Source of the DNA: Chondrosia reniformis
Lineage: Eukaryota; Porifera; Demospongiae; Chondrillida; Chondrillidae
Direction of reading: 5' to 3'
Length of the DNA stretch: 64,000 bases
NCBI GenBank assembly: GCA_947172415.1
Contig: OX359193.1
Span: forward strand, 8,519,501 to 8,583,500
Shown here: in pieces, positions 11,378 to 24,721 of the stretch
Layout: every line of letters begins with the position of its first letter
How positions within the stretch are numbered: position 1 is the first letter of the stretch
Position numbers and translations under genes: made by a program
The notes under the pieces: model-generated
Told to the model about the DNA's origin: nothing
Database searches by the model: none
What the model saw: the letters and a program-made list of their open reading frames with translations, nothing else

Positions 11378-13361
11378 CTATCTTCCTGCTCCCAGTTTGG
11401 GGAAGTGTACTCCAAAGACGATCACTGCCTCCAAAAACATCAATTGGCTCAATCTGGACGAAATAAGTAATACAGAACTGATAGACACGTTATCTATCCC
11501 ACCCCCATATGGTAGTACTTTGAACAATGGGTCTCTTAAACACTACAGTGAATGAGAATGTGAACAGTAATATTACATACTTGTTTCCATCTAGTGGTTC
11601 GCTCCGACTTTGATCTCCTTCTCTTATCACTGACCCAATCAGTAGCTTGCTTTGTCAGTGAGGACTGCAGCTCACGATACTACACACAAATGAGATATAT
11701 AGCAACTGAGTAAGGTAGAGTTGACTGAAGGGTATGGAAAGAGTGACTTACCTGAATCTCAATTCTTTCCAATCGCTTCTGCAGTTCAATTCTGTCAGCA
11801 ATATTTGTTGAGACTTGATTCTGAAACATGACACAAGACAATATCACTTAAAAGGAAGGACAGACTTATACAGGTTAACATACCCTCATGTAGTGGTCAT
11901 TTATTCTTGCTTGGCCCAAGCTTTTAGTCATTTCTGAATTTTCCACTTTTAAACGTCTAATTTCAGCTTTCAAATTTGCATTTTCTATAGTCATTTGCTA
12001 ATATAGATACAGCAACCATCTCATAATATAAAATCACATATACAGTGTAGTATATTGCCTAAGCTAACAGTGCAACTGATAAAACAAACCTCATTCCTTC
12101 TCACAACATCTTCAACTTTGAGCGAGTTCCTGGGCTTATTAGGTAGAGCTAAACTATCAGCCAAAGTATCTAGGTATGCCTTTTGTGCTTGAGAGGAGTA
12201 TTCACTGCTCAGGTTGTCTGCATTCCTCTTCATCTCTTTCTCCAATGCATGCTACATATAATAACATAGTCAATATAAGCTACAGAACTTGCATGTATGA
12301 TGCTATGTGCACAAGCAAGTATTATGTAATCAGTCTGCATGTACACAATACACAGAGATTCAAGGACACATGTTCAAACAGCTAGCCACTAACTCTGAGT
12401 CCCTTCTGCTTTCGATGCTCTATGGAGAGCATGTCTTGAAACCGTTTGGCGTGTTGCTGAGACTTTGCCAGTTCAGTGGTCATATCTGCCAATTTTCTGT
12501 TTGCTGTTTGCAGATTATGGTCTCACAAGAGCTTGCATCACAGTATGTATGGTACGTACCTTCATTTGTTCGCTTGTCAAACTGCTTGATAGCTTTCGTA
12601 GAAGCTTGCCTCGCTTGCACGAGGCTTCGCTGAAGTCTCTCGTTAGTCGCATTCAAGACACCCATCCCTTCTTCTTTCTGGTGGATTGTTAGCTCGCAAT
12701 GCAAAAGCTTATCTTCCAAATCTGCATTCTTGATAATCTGCTTTCGTAGCTTTTGGCGTAGCTCTTCCGCTTCTGTGTCTGCCGTTCGAAACTCGTCTCC
12801 CTCGCGATCCAGTTTCTCTTCTTCGAAGGCCAATCGCTTAAAGGCCAAGTCCTTTGTTTGAGCATCCAAAGCTACTTTATCTCCGCTCAACTGATCTGCC
12901 AAGATAGTCAACCGATCGTTTTGTTCTTCTATCTCAATTTTAGCTTCTTCCAACTTCTGCTTCCACTCTCCCTTTTCCTGCTCATATCTGTCTATTTTCT
13001 GCTTCAGTGACTGCTTCTGTTCTTCCAGATGCGACTTTTCTATCTTCAAATCATGGACTAGAGTTTCGTATTCAATGGTTAGGTCGTCCAATTCTTTGAA
13101 CAGTCTGTCGTAGAATGTTTTAAATTTTGCAAGATCTCTTCTGAGGGCCGCATTAGGGGCGTGCGTAGCCGCTAATCTCGCTCTGAGATCTTTGAGAAAT
13201 GGTGCTTCTGCGCCGCCTTGCTTGACCTTTGCTTCGGAAGACTCAATTGCTTCTAACAAATATTCATTCTTCGCTGTTGCCTTGGTCAAGTTTTCTAATA
13301 GAGTCTCAGCAAGATCAGAAAATCCTTTTGCTCGCTCCGACAGACGACTGTTAGACGCCAT
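11378..13361 (-). CDS. Unrecognised coiled-coil protein
   Basis: Six clear exons join in phase on the minus strand: 13361-12560, 12485-12394, 12251-12090, 11997-11884, 11820-11752 and 11679 onward. The start is the ATG at 13361; exon 1 encodes 267 codons. The protein is charged and heptad-rich through most of exon 1 (for example KSHLEEQKQSLKQKIDRYEQ) and again in exons 3-5 (QMTIENANLKAEIRRLK). The C-terminal tail is basic (SDKRRRSKSERTTR). Reading through gives a stop at 11538-11536 and about 460 residues. A 41-nt intron after the CAA at 11579 would instead continue in phase to a stop at 11380-11378. I do not recognise the family; a centrosomal or ciliary scaffold is possible but not shown. 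Confidence 0.75.
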
Positions 13362-13487
13362 ATTGTTTTGTGTTTCTAGGGCGTGTCAATAAAGCGTACG
13401 CCTACTTATAGCACCAAATATCATTGTACTATATACACATGTTTTAGTTCCGATATTGTGTATGACAATATTTCACGATACTAGAAA

Positions 13488-13550
13488 ATTTAATTTAGTG
13501 TTGTAACTCTGTCAAACGGAGAGATATGAAGCTAAAACTTGTCAGCATTC
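13488..13550 (+). repeat. Degenerate edge fragment of the 170-bp satellite
   Basis: TTTAATTTAGTGTTGTAACT and the following GTCAAACGGAGAGATATGAA match the satellite core in diverged form. The match stops abruptly at 13551, where module copy 1 begins. It marks the left edge of the satellite block. Confidence 0.75.
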
Positions 13551-14557
13551 AAATATCGGGCCTCGCACTATCTCTAGTTTTCTGTATCATAAAAAGTCGT
13601 TCTCCTCCCTCCACCAAGACACATACAGGCTTTTATCCATTTGCCACAGTTTTGAGATGTATTGGAAATACTGCGTATGTGTGTAAAATTGCTTGGAACG
13701 ATTCACTGGTCTGGAATTAGAGTGGAATAAATTGACGATTTCTCGAAAATAATTGGGATCAGAAACGTCGTTCTCCTCGGCCCATCAAGACACTTACAGG
13801 ATTTTTTCCGCTTTCCCCAGTTTTCAGATGATCCACAAATACTGGCTATGTCTTTAAATTTCCTTGGAACAATTCACTGATCTGGAAATAACGAGAAATA
13901 TATAAAAAAAGCCCCAACCACAACCGTTTTCTTTGGGCAAAACTTTATATAAATAGAAGCGAAAAACCTTATATAGTAGGCCTACCTGGACACATCTCTA
14001 TGGTGGTTGCGGTTCCCATAGAGGTTGGTAGCGCTTAGACTCTGAAGCTGTCTCCTAATCGGTTGGTGCCATAGAGACGTGCTCACCAATAATCCGGATT
14101 TCGGGGGGGTTCCACGTAATGTGGGATTGGCATCTGATATCTTAGGATTCATATGAGTCGGCCATATCGAGAAGAGCTGGTTCTTCTCACGCAAGTGACA
14201 CCCAATGCTCAACTCGGCAGTAATTTGCTTCGGCAGATTCGATAAGTTGAACGTTACCAACGATCCCGGCCTCTGAGCGTCGTGGATGGTAGCGTTCGGT
14301 ATGGTCCAACTTTTTTTCTTTGGAGTTTCGTTGGCTGTCGATTGACGAAATTTTACTTTAACGAGATCCATATCTTATATATGGATAGATGGTGCTTCAA
14401 TAACAATCAATTACTACACAGTGCATTTCCCAATGTATAATAAAATTTAGAAAGTATTCTAGATTTTCCGATACAGTATCGAATTTAGTCTTTATATACA
14501 CCTTCTAACGGTCGGCCATATAATATGGTATTACGCAATTTTCTCTAACAATACAGT
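13551..14557. repeat. ORF-bearing module, copy 1 (5'-truncated)
   Basis: This segment matches 25071-26077 with a constant offset of 11,520 and very few differences. It lacks the 350 bp that precede copies 2 and 3. It holds two diverged 171-bp-spaced repeats (from about 13591 and 13762) and then the 129-codon minus ORF. Confidence 0.9.
13982..14371 (-). CDS. Putative 129-aa ORF of the satellite module, copy 1
   Basis: ATG at 14371 and stop at 13982. The protein starts MDLVKVKFRQSTANETPKKK and includes LVTFNLSNLPKQITAE and REKNQLFSIWPTHM. It has no transmembrane segment or familiar motif. It is clearly richer in G+C than the flanking satellite. Two donor-like sites occur inside it (GTGAGC after PKSGLL, and AG|GTAGG at the stop), so it could be the first exon of a spliced gene. 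It is preserved with at most one residue change in three copies. No function can be assigned, and it may be non-coding. Confidence 0.4.
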   Translation of the reverse strand: MDLVKVKFRQSTANETPKKKSWTIPNATIHDAQRPGSLVTFNLSNLPKQITAELSIGCHLREKNQLFSIWPTHMNPKISDANPTLRGTPPKSGLLVSTSLWHQPIRRQLQSLSATNLYGNRNHHRDVSR

Positions 14558-17500
14558 ACATTAACTAGAGTTCTGTAACTCTATCGAATGGAAAGCTATG
14601 AAGCTGTGACTTTGTGTCAGCATTCACAGACACCTATAGAGCATGTCTAATGGGTTTTTGAAATTTTGATGGAATTTAAAATTTGCCCTATCTCTCACCA
14701 TACATTAACATTGTTTACCGGAATTTAATTTACATTGAGAGCTGTAACTCTATCAAATGGAAAGCTATGAAGCTGTGACTTTGTGTCAGAATTCACAAAC
14801 ACCTATAGAGCATGTGTAGTGGGTTTTTGAAATTTTGATGGAACTTAAAATTTGCCCTATATATCTCTCACAATACATTAACTTCGTATTCCTGTACGGT
14901 AATGTACATTTGGTGCTATAACTCTGTCAAATGGAAAGATTTGATGCTAACACTTGGTGTCAGCATTCACAGACATGTATGAAACATTTTCAATGAGTTT
15001 TTGAAACTTTTATAAATCTTTACATTTGCCCTATATCTCACCATACATTAACTTTGTATACCAGAATTTAATTTACAGTGAGGGCTGTAACTCTATCAAA
15101 TGGAAAGCTATGAAGCTGTGACTTTGTGTCAGCATTCACAGACACCTATAGAGCATGTCTAATGGGTTTTTGAAATTTTGATGGAACTTAAAATTTGCCC
15201 TATCTCTCACCATACATTAATTTCGTACTCCTGTACTGTAATGTACATTTGGTGCTATAACTCTGTCAAATGTCAAGATTTGATGCTAAACCTTGGTGTC
15301 AGTATTCACAAACATGTATGAAACATTTTCAATAAGTTATATTTTTTTATAAATCTTTACATTTGCCCTATCTCTCACCATACATTAACATTGTTTACCT
15401 GAATTTAATTTACATTGAGAGCTGTAACTCTATCAAATGGAAAGCTATGAAGCTGTGACTTTGTGTCAGAATTCACAAACACCTATAGAGCATGTGTAGT
15501 GGGTTTTTGAAATTTTGATGGAATTTAAAATTTGCCCTATCTCTTACCATACATTAATTTCGTACTCCTGTACTGTAATGTACATTTGGTGCTATAACTC
15601 TGTCAAATGTCAAGATTTGATGCTAAAACATGGTGGCAGCATTCACAGACATGTATAAAACATTTTAAATGAGTTATTGAAATTTTTATAAATCTTTAAT
15701 TTACATTTGCCCTATCTCTCACCATACATTAATTTATACTCCTGTACTGTAATGTACATTTGGTGCTATAACTCTGTCAAATGGAAAGATTTCATGCTAA
15801 CATTTGGTGTCAGCATTCACAGACATGTATGAAACATTTTCAATGAGTTTTTGAAACTTTTATAAATCTTTACATTTGCCCTATATCTCACCATACATTA
15901 ACTTTGTATACCAGAATTTAATTTACAGTGAGGGCTGTAACTCTATCAAATGGAAAGCTATGAAGCTGTGACTTTGTGTCAGCATTCACAGACACCTATA
16001 GAGCATGTCTAATGGGTTTTTGAAATTTTGATGGAACTTAAAATTTGCCCTATCTCTCACCATACATTAATTTCGTACTCCTGTACTGTAATGTACATTT
16101 GGTGCTATAACTCTGTCAAATGTCAAGATTTGATGCTAAACCTTGGTGTCAGTATTCACAAACATGTATGAAACATTTTCAATAAGTTATAATTTTTTTT
16201 ATAAATCTTTACATTTGCCCTATCTCTCACCATACATTAACATTGTTTAACGGAATTTAATTTACATTGAGAGCTGTAACTCTATCAAATGGAAGCTATG
16301 AAGCTGTGACTTTGTGTCAGAATTCACAAACACCTATAGAGCATGTGTAGTGGGTTTTTGAAATTTTGATGGAACTTAAAATTTGCCCTATCTCTCACCA
16401 TACATTAACTTCGTATTCCTGTACTGTAATGTACATTTGGTGCTATAACTCTGTCAAATGTCAAGAGTTGATGCTAACACTTGGTGTCAGCATTCACAGA
16501 CATGTATGAAACATTTTCAATGAGTTTTTGAAATTTTTATAAATCTTTACATTTGCCCTATATCTCACCATACATTAACTTTGTATACAAGAATTTAATT
16601 TACATTGAGGGCTGTAACTCTATCAAATAGAAAGCTACGAAGCTGTGACTTTGTATCAGCATTCACAGACACCTATAGAGCATGTCTAATGGGTTTTTGA
16701 AATTTTGATGGAACTTAAAATTTGCCCTATCTCTCACCATACATTAACCTTGTATACCAGAATTTAATTTATATTGAGGGCTGTAACTCTATCAAATGGA
16801 AAGATATGAAGCTGTGACTTTGTATCAGCATTCACAGACACCTATAGAGCATGTCTAATGGGTTTGTGAAATTTTGATGGAACTTAAAATTTGCCCTATC
16901 TCTCACCATACATTAATTTCGTATTCCTGTACTGTAATGTACATTTGGTGCTATAACTCTGTCAAATGGAAAGATTTGATGCTAACACTTGGTGTCAGCA
17001 TTCACAGACATGTATGAAACATTTTCAATGAGTTTTTGAAACTTTTATTAATCTTTACATTTGCCCTATATCTCACCATACATTAACTTTGTATACCAGA
17101 ATTTAATTTACATTGAGGGCTGTAACTCTATCAAATGGAAAGCTATGAAGCTGTGACTTTGTATCAGCATTCACAGACACCTATAGAGCATGTCTAATGA
17201 GTTTTTGAAATTTTGATGGAACTTAAAATTTGCCCTATCTCTCACCATACATTAATTTCGTACTCCTGTACTGTAATGTACATTTGGTGCTATAACTCTG
17301 TCAAATGTCAAGATTTGATGCTAAACCTTGGTGTCAGTATTCACAAACATGTATGAAACATTTTCAATAAGTTATAATTTTTTTTATAAATCTTTACATT
17401 TGCCCTATCTCTCACCATACATTAACATTGTTTACCTGAATTTAATTTACATTGAGAGCTGTAACTCTATCAAATGGAAAGCTATGAAGCTGTGACTTTG

Positions 17501-20500
17501 TGTCAGAATTCACAAACACCTATAGAGCATGTGTAGTGGGTTTTTGAAATTTTGATGGAACTTAAAATTTGCCCTATCTCTCACCATACATTAATTTCGT
17601 ACTCCTGTACTGTAATGTACATTTGGTGCTATAACTCTGTCAAATGTCAAGATTTGATGCTAAAACATGGTGTCAGCATTCACAGACATGTATAAAACAT
17701 TTTAAATGAGTTATTGAAATTTTTATAAATCTTTAATTTACATTTGCCCTATCTCTCACCATACATTAATTTGTACTCCTGTACTGTAATGTACATTTGG
17801 TGCTATAACTCTGTCAAATGGAAAGATTTCATGCTAACACTTGGTGTCAGCATTCACAGACATGTATGAAACATTTTCAATGAGTTTTTGAAACTTTTAT
17901 AAATCTTTACATTTGTCCTATATCTCACCATACATTAACTTTGTATACCAGAATTTAATTTACATTGAGGGCTGTAACTCTATCAAATAGAAAGCTACGA
18001 AGCTGTGACTTTGTGTCAGCATTCACAGACACCTATAGAGCATGTCTAATGGGTTTGTGAAATTTTGATGGAACTTAAAATTTGCCCTATCTCTCACCAT
18101 ACATTAATTTCGTATTCCTGTACTGTAATGTACATTTGGTGCTATAACTCTGTCAAATGTCAAGATTTGATGCTGAAATTTGGTATCAGTATTCACAAAC
18201 ATGTATGAAACATTTTCAATAAGTTATAAATTTTTTTATAAATCTTTACATTTGCCCTATCTCTCACCATACATTAACTTCGTATTCCTGTACTGTAATG
18301 TACATTTGGTGCTATAACTCTGTCAAATGGAAAGATTTGATACTAAAACTTGGTGTCAGCATTCACAGACCTGTATGAAACATTTTAAATGAGTTTTTGA
18401 AACTTTTATAAATCTTGACATTTGCCCTATATCTCACCATACATTAACTTTGTATACCAGAATTTAATTTACATTGAGGGCTGTAACTCTATCAAATGGA
18501 AAGCTATGAAGCTGTGACTTTGTATCAGCATTCACAGACACCTATAGAGCATGTCTAATGAGTTTTTGAAATTTTGATGGAATTTAAAATTTGCCCTATC
18601 TCTCACCATACATTAATTTGTACTCTTGTACTGTAATGTACATTTGGTGCTATAACTCTGTCAAATGTCAAGATTTGATGCTAAACCTTGGTGTCAGTAT
18701 TCACAAACATGTATGAAACATTTTCAATAAGTTATAATGTTTTTTATAAATCTTTACATTTGCCCTATCTCTCACCATACATTAACATTGTTTACCGGAA
18801 TTTAATTTACATTGAGAGCTGTAACTCTATCAAATGGAAAGCTATGAAGCTGTGACTTTGTGTCAGAATTCACAAACACCTATAGAGCATGTGTAGTGGG
18901 TTTTTGAAATTTTGATGGAACTTAAAATTTGCCCTATCTCTCACCATACATTAACTTCGTATTCCTGTACTGTAATGTACATTTGGTGCTATAACTCTGT
19001 CAAATGGAAAGATTTGATGCTAACACTTGGTGTCAGCATTCACAGACATGTATGAAACATTTTCAATGAGTTTTTGAAATTTTTATAAATCTTTGCATTT
19101 GCCCTATATCTCACCATACATTAACTTTGTATACAAGAATTTAATTTACATTGAGGGCTGTAACTCTATCAAATAGAAAGCTACGAAGCTGTGACTTTGT
19201 ATCAGCATTCACAGACACCTATAGAGCATGTCTAATGGGTTTTTGAAATTTTGATGGAACTTAAAATTTGCCCTATCTCTCACCATACATTAACCTTGTA
19301 TACCAGAATTTAATTTATATTGAGGGCTGTAACTCTATCAAATGGAAAGATATGAAGCTGTGACTTTGTATCAGCATTCACAGACACCTAGAGAGCATGT
19401 CTAATGAGTTTTTGAAATTTTGATGGAATTTAAAATTTGCCCTATCTCTCACCATACATTAATTTGTACTCCTGTACTGTAATGTACATTTGGTGCTATA
19501 ACTCTGTCAAATGGAAAGATTTGATGCTAACACTTGGTGTCAGCATTCACAGACATGTATGAAACATTTTCAATGAGTTTTTGAAACTTTTATAAATCTT
19601 TACATTTGCCCTATATCTCACCATACATTAACTTTGTATACCAGAATTTAATTTACAGTGAGGGCTGTAACTCTATCAAATGGAAAGCTATGAAGCTGTG
19701 GCTTTGTGTCAGCATTCACAGACACCTATAGAGCATGTCTAATGTGTTTTTGAAATTTTGATGGAACTTAAAATTTGCCCTATCTCTCACCATACATTAA
19801 TTTCGTACTCCTGTACTGTAATGTACATTTGGTGCTATAACTCTGTCAAATGTCAAGATTTGATGCTAAACCTTGGTGTCAGTATTCACAAACATGTATG
19901 AAACATTTTCAATAAGTTATAATTTTTTTTATAAATCTTTACATTTGCCCTATCTCTCACCATACATTAACATTGTTTACCGGAATTTAATTTACATTGA
20001 GAGCTGTAACTCTATCAAATGGAAAGCTATGAAGCTGTGACTTTGTGTCAGAATTCACAAACACCTATAGAGCATGTGTAGTGGGTTTTTGAAATTTTGA
20101 TGGAACTTAAAATTTGCCCTATCTCTCACCATACATTTACTTCGTATTCCTGTACTGTAATGTACATTTGGTGCTATAACTCTGTCAAATGGAAAGATTT
20201 GATACTAAAACTTGGTGTCAGCATTCACAGACATGTATGAAACATTTTAAATGAGTTTTTGAAATTTTTATAAATCTTGACATTTGCCCTATATCTCACC
20301 ATACATTAACTTTGTATACAAGAATTTAATTTACATTGAGGGCTGTAACTCTATCAAATAGAAAGCTACGAAGCTGTGACTTTGTATCAGCATTCACAGA
20401 CACCTATAGAGCATGTCTAATGGGTTTTTGAAATTTTGATGGAACTTAAAATTTGCCCTATCTCTCACCATACATTAACCTTGTACACCAGAATTTAATT

Positions 20501-23500
20501 TATATTGAGGGCTGTAACTCTATCAAATGGAAAGATATGAAGCTGTGACTTTGTATCAGCATTCACAGACACCTATAGAGCATGTCTAATGGGTTTTTGA
20601 AATTTTGATGGAATTTAAAATTTGCCCTATCTCTCACCATACATTAATTTGTACTCCTGTACTGTAATGTACATTTGGTGCTATAACTCTGTCAAATGGA
20701 AAGATTTGATGCTAACACTTGGTGTCAGCATTCACAGACATGTATGAAACATTTTCAATGAGTTTTTGAAACTTTTATAAATCTTTACATTTGCCCTATA
20801 TCTCACCATACATTAACTTTGTATACCAGAATTTAATTTACAGTGAGGGCTGTAACTCTATCAAATGGAAAGCTATGAAGCTGTGACTTTGTGTCAGCAT
20901 TCACAGACACCTATAGAGCATGTCTAATGTGTTTTTGAAATTTTGATGGAACTTAAAATTTGCCCTATCTCTCACCATACATTAATTTCGTACTCCTGTA
21001 CTGTAATGTACATTTGGTGCTATAACTCTGTCAAATGTCAAGATTTGATGCTAAACCTTGGTGTCAGTATTCACAAACATGTATGAAACATTTTCAATAA
21101 GTTATAATTTTTTTTATAAATCTTTACATTTGCCCTATCTCTCACCATACATTAACATTGTTTACCGGAATTTAATTTACATTGAGAGCTGTAACTCTAT
21201 CAAATGGAAAGCTATGAAGCTGTGACTTTGTGTCAGAATTCACAAACACCTATAGAGCATGTGTAGTGGGTTTTTGAAATTTTGATGGAACTTAAAATTT
21301 GCCCTATCTCTCACCATACATTAACTTCGTATTCCTGTACTGTAATGTACATTTGGTGCTATAACTCTGTCAAATGGAAAGATTTGATGCTAAACCTTGG
21401 TGTCAGTATTCACAAACATGTATGAAACATTTTCAATAAGTTATAATTTTTTTTATAAATCTTTACATTTGCCCTATCTCTCACCATACATTAACATTGT
21501 TTAACGGAATTTAATTTACATTGAGAGCTGTAACTCTATCAAATGGAAAGCTATGAAGCTGTGACTTTGTGTCAGAATTCACAAACACCTATAGAGCATG
21601 TGTAGTGGGTTTTTGAAATTTTGATGGAACTTAAAATTTGCCCTATCTCTCACCATACATTAACTTCGTATTCCTGTACTGTAATGTACATTTGGTGCTA
21701 TAACTCTGTCAAATGGAAAGATTTGATACTAAAACTTGGTGTCAGCATTCACAGACATGTATGAAACATTTTCAATGAGTTTTTGAAACTTTTATAAATC
21801 TTTACATTTGCCCTATATCTCACCATACATTAACTTTGTATACCAGAATTTAATTTACAGTGAGGGCTGTAACTCTATCAAATGGAAAGCTATGAAGCTG
21901 TGACTTTGTATCAGCATTCACAGACACCTATAGAGCATGTCTAATGTGTTTTTGAAATTTTGATGGAACTTAAAATTTGCCCTATCTCTCACCATACATT
22001 AATTTCGTACTCCTGTACTGTAATGTACATTTGGTGCTATAACTCTGTCAAATGTCAAGATTTGATGCTAAACCTTGGTGTCAGTATTCACAAACATGTA
22101 TGAAACATTTTCAATAAGTTATAATTTTTTTTATAAATCTTTACATTTGCCCTATCTCTCACCATACATTAACATTGTTTACCTGAATTTAATTTACATT
22201 GAGAGCTGTAACTCTATCAAATGGAAAGCTATGAAGCTGTGACTTTGTGTCAGAATTCACAAACACCTATAGAGCATGTGTAGTGGGTTTTTGAAATTTT
22301 GATTGAACTTAAAATTTGCCCTATCTCTCACCATACATTAACTTCGTATTCCTGTACTGTAATGTACATTTGGTGCTATAACTCTGTCAAATGGAAAGAT
22401 TTGATACTAAAACTTGGTGTCAGCATTCACAGACATGTATGAAACATTTTAAATGAGTTTTTGAAATTTTTATAAATCTTTACATTTGCCCTATATCTCA
22501 CCATACATTAACTTTGTATACAAGAATTTAATTTACATTGAGGGCTGTAACTCTATCAAATAGAAAGCTACGAAGCTGTGACTTTGTATCAGCATTCACA
22601 GACACCTATAGAGCATGTCTAATGTGTTTTTGAAATTTTGATGGAACTTAAAATTTGCCCTATCTCTCACCATACATTAATTTGTACTCCTGTACTGTAA
22701 TGTACATTTGGTGCTATAACTCTGTCAAATGGAAAGATTTGATGCTAACACTTGGTGTCAGCATTCACAGACATGTATGAAACATTTTCAATGAGTTTTT
22801 GAAACTTTTATAAATCTTTACATTTGCCCTATATCTCACCATACATTAACTTTGTATACCAGAATTTAATTTACAGTGAGGGCTGTAACTCTATCAAATG
22901 GAAAGCTATGAAGCTGTGACTTTGTGTCAGCATTCACAGACACCTATAGAGCATGTCTAATGTGTTTTTGAAATTTTGATGGAACTTAAAATTTGCCCTA
23001 TCTCTCACCATACATTAATTTCGTACTCTTGTACTGTAATGTACATTTGGTGCTATAACTCTGTCAAATGTCAAGATTTGATGCTAAACCTTGGTGTCAG
23101 TATTCACAAACATGTATGAAACATTTTCAATAAGTTATAATTTTTTTTATAAATCTTTACATTTGCCCTATCTCTCACCATACATTAACATTGTTTACCG
23201 GAATTTAATTTACATTGAGAGCTGTAACTCTATCAAATGGAAAGCTATGAAGCTGTGACTTTGTGTCAGAATTCACAAACACCTATAGAGCATGTGTAGT
23301 GGGTTTTTGAAATTTTGATGGAACTTAAAATTTGCCCTATCTCTCACCATACATTAACTTCGTATTCCTGTACTGTAATGTACATTTGGTGCTATAACTC
23401 TGTCAAATGGAAAGATTTGATGCTAAACCTTGGTGTCAGTATTCACAAACATGTATGAAACATTTTCAATAAGTTATAATTTTTTTTATAAATCTTTACA

Positions 23501-24721
23501 TTTGCCCTATCTCTCACCATACATTAACATTGTTTAACGGAATTTAATTTACATTGAGAGCTGTAACTCTATCAAATGGAAAGCTATGAAGCTGTGACTT
23601 TGTGTCAGAATTCACAAACACCTATAGAGCATGTGTAGTGGGTTTTTGAAATTTTGATGGAACTTAAAATTTGCCCTATCTCTCACCATACATTAACTTC
23701 GTATTCCTGTACTGTAATGTACATTTGGTGCTATAACTCTGTCAAATGGAAAGATTTGATACTAAAACTTGGTGTCAGCATTCACAGACATGTATGAAAC
23801 ATTTTCAATGAGTTTTTGAAACTTTTATAAATCTTTACATTTGCCCTATATCTCACCATACATTAACTTTGTATACCAGAATTTAATTTACAGTGAGGGC
23901 TGTAACTCTATCAAATGGAAAGCTATGAAGCTGTGACTTTGTATCAGCATTCACAGACACCTATAGAGCATGTCTAATGTGTTTTTGAAATTTTGATGGA
24001 ACTTAAAATTTGCCCTATCTCTCACCATACATTAATTTCGTACTCCTGTACTGTAATGTACATTTGGTGCTATAACTCTGTCAAATGTCAAGATTTGATG
24101 CTAAACCTTGGTGTCAGTATTCACAAACATGTATGAAACATTTTCAATAAGTTATAATTTTTTTTATAAATCTTTACATTTGCCCTATCTCTCACCATAC
24201 ATTAACATTGTTTACCTGAATTTAATTTACATTGAGAGCTGTAACTCTATCAAATGGAAAGCTATGAAGCTGTGACTTTGTGTCAGAATTCACAAACACC
24301 TATAGAGCATGTGTAGTGGGTTTTTGAAATTTTGATTGAACTTAAAATTTGCCCTATCTCTCACCATACATTAACTTCGTATTCCTGTACTGTAATGTAC
24401 ATTTGGTGCTATAACTCTGTCAAATGGAAAGATTTGATACTAAAACTTGGTGTCAGCATTCACAGACATGTATGAAACATTTTAAATGAGTTTTTGAAAT
24501 TTTTATAAATCTTTACATTTGCCCTATATCTCACCATACATTAACTTTGTATACAAGAATTTAATTTACATTGAGGGCTGTAACTCTATCAAATAGAAAG
24601 CTACGAAGCTGTGACTTTGTATCAGCATTCACAGACACCTATAGAGCATGTCTAATGGGTTTTTGAAATTTTGATGGAACTTAAAATTTGCCTTATATCT
24701 CACCATACATTAACTTTTAAT
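14558..24721 (+). repeat. Satellite array A: about 60 monomers of ~170 bp, two alternating types
   Basis: Head-to-tail monomers of 168-174 bp, each beginning near ACATTAA and ending TCTCACCAT. Type 1 carries GTGCTATAACTCTGTCAAAT and GACATGTATGAAACATTTT. Type 2 carries GGCTGTAACTCTATCAAATG and GACACCTATAGAGCATGT. The two types mostly alternate, giving a dimer of about 340 bp. They share the core GTCAGCATTCACAGACA and the AT-rich tail. There are no genes. Small ORFs inside are artefacts. Confidence 0.97.

Noticed and set aside
11358..11555. 65-aa plus ORF
   Set aside because: No continuation or start context on the plus strand; it overlaps the possible last exon of the minus-strand coiled-coil gene.
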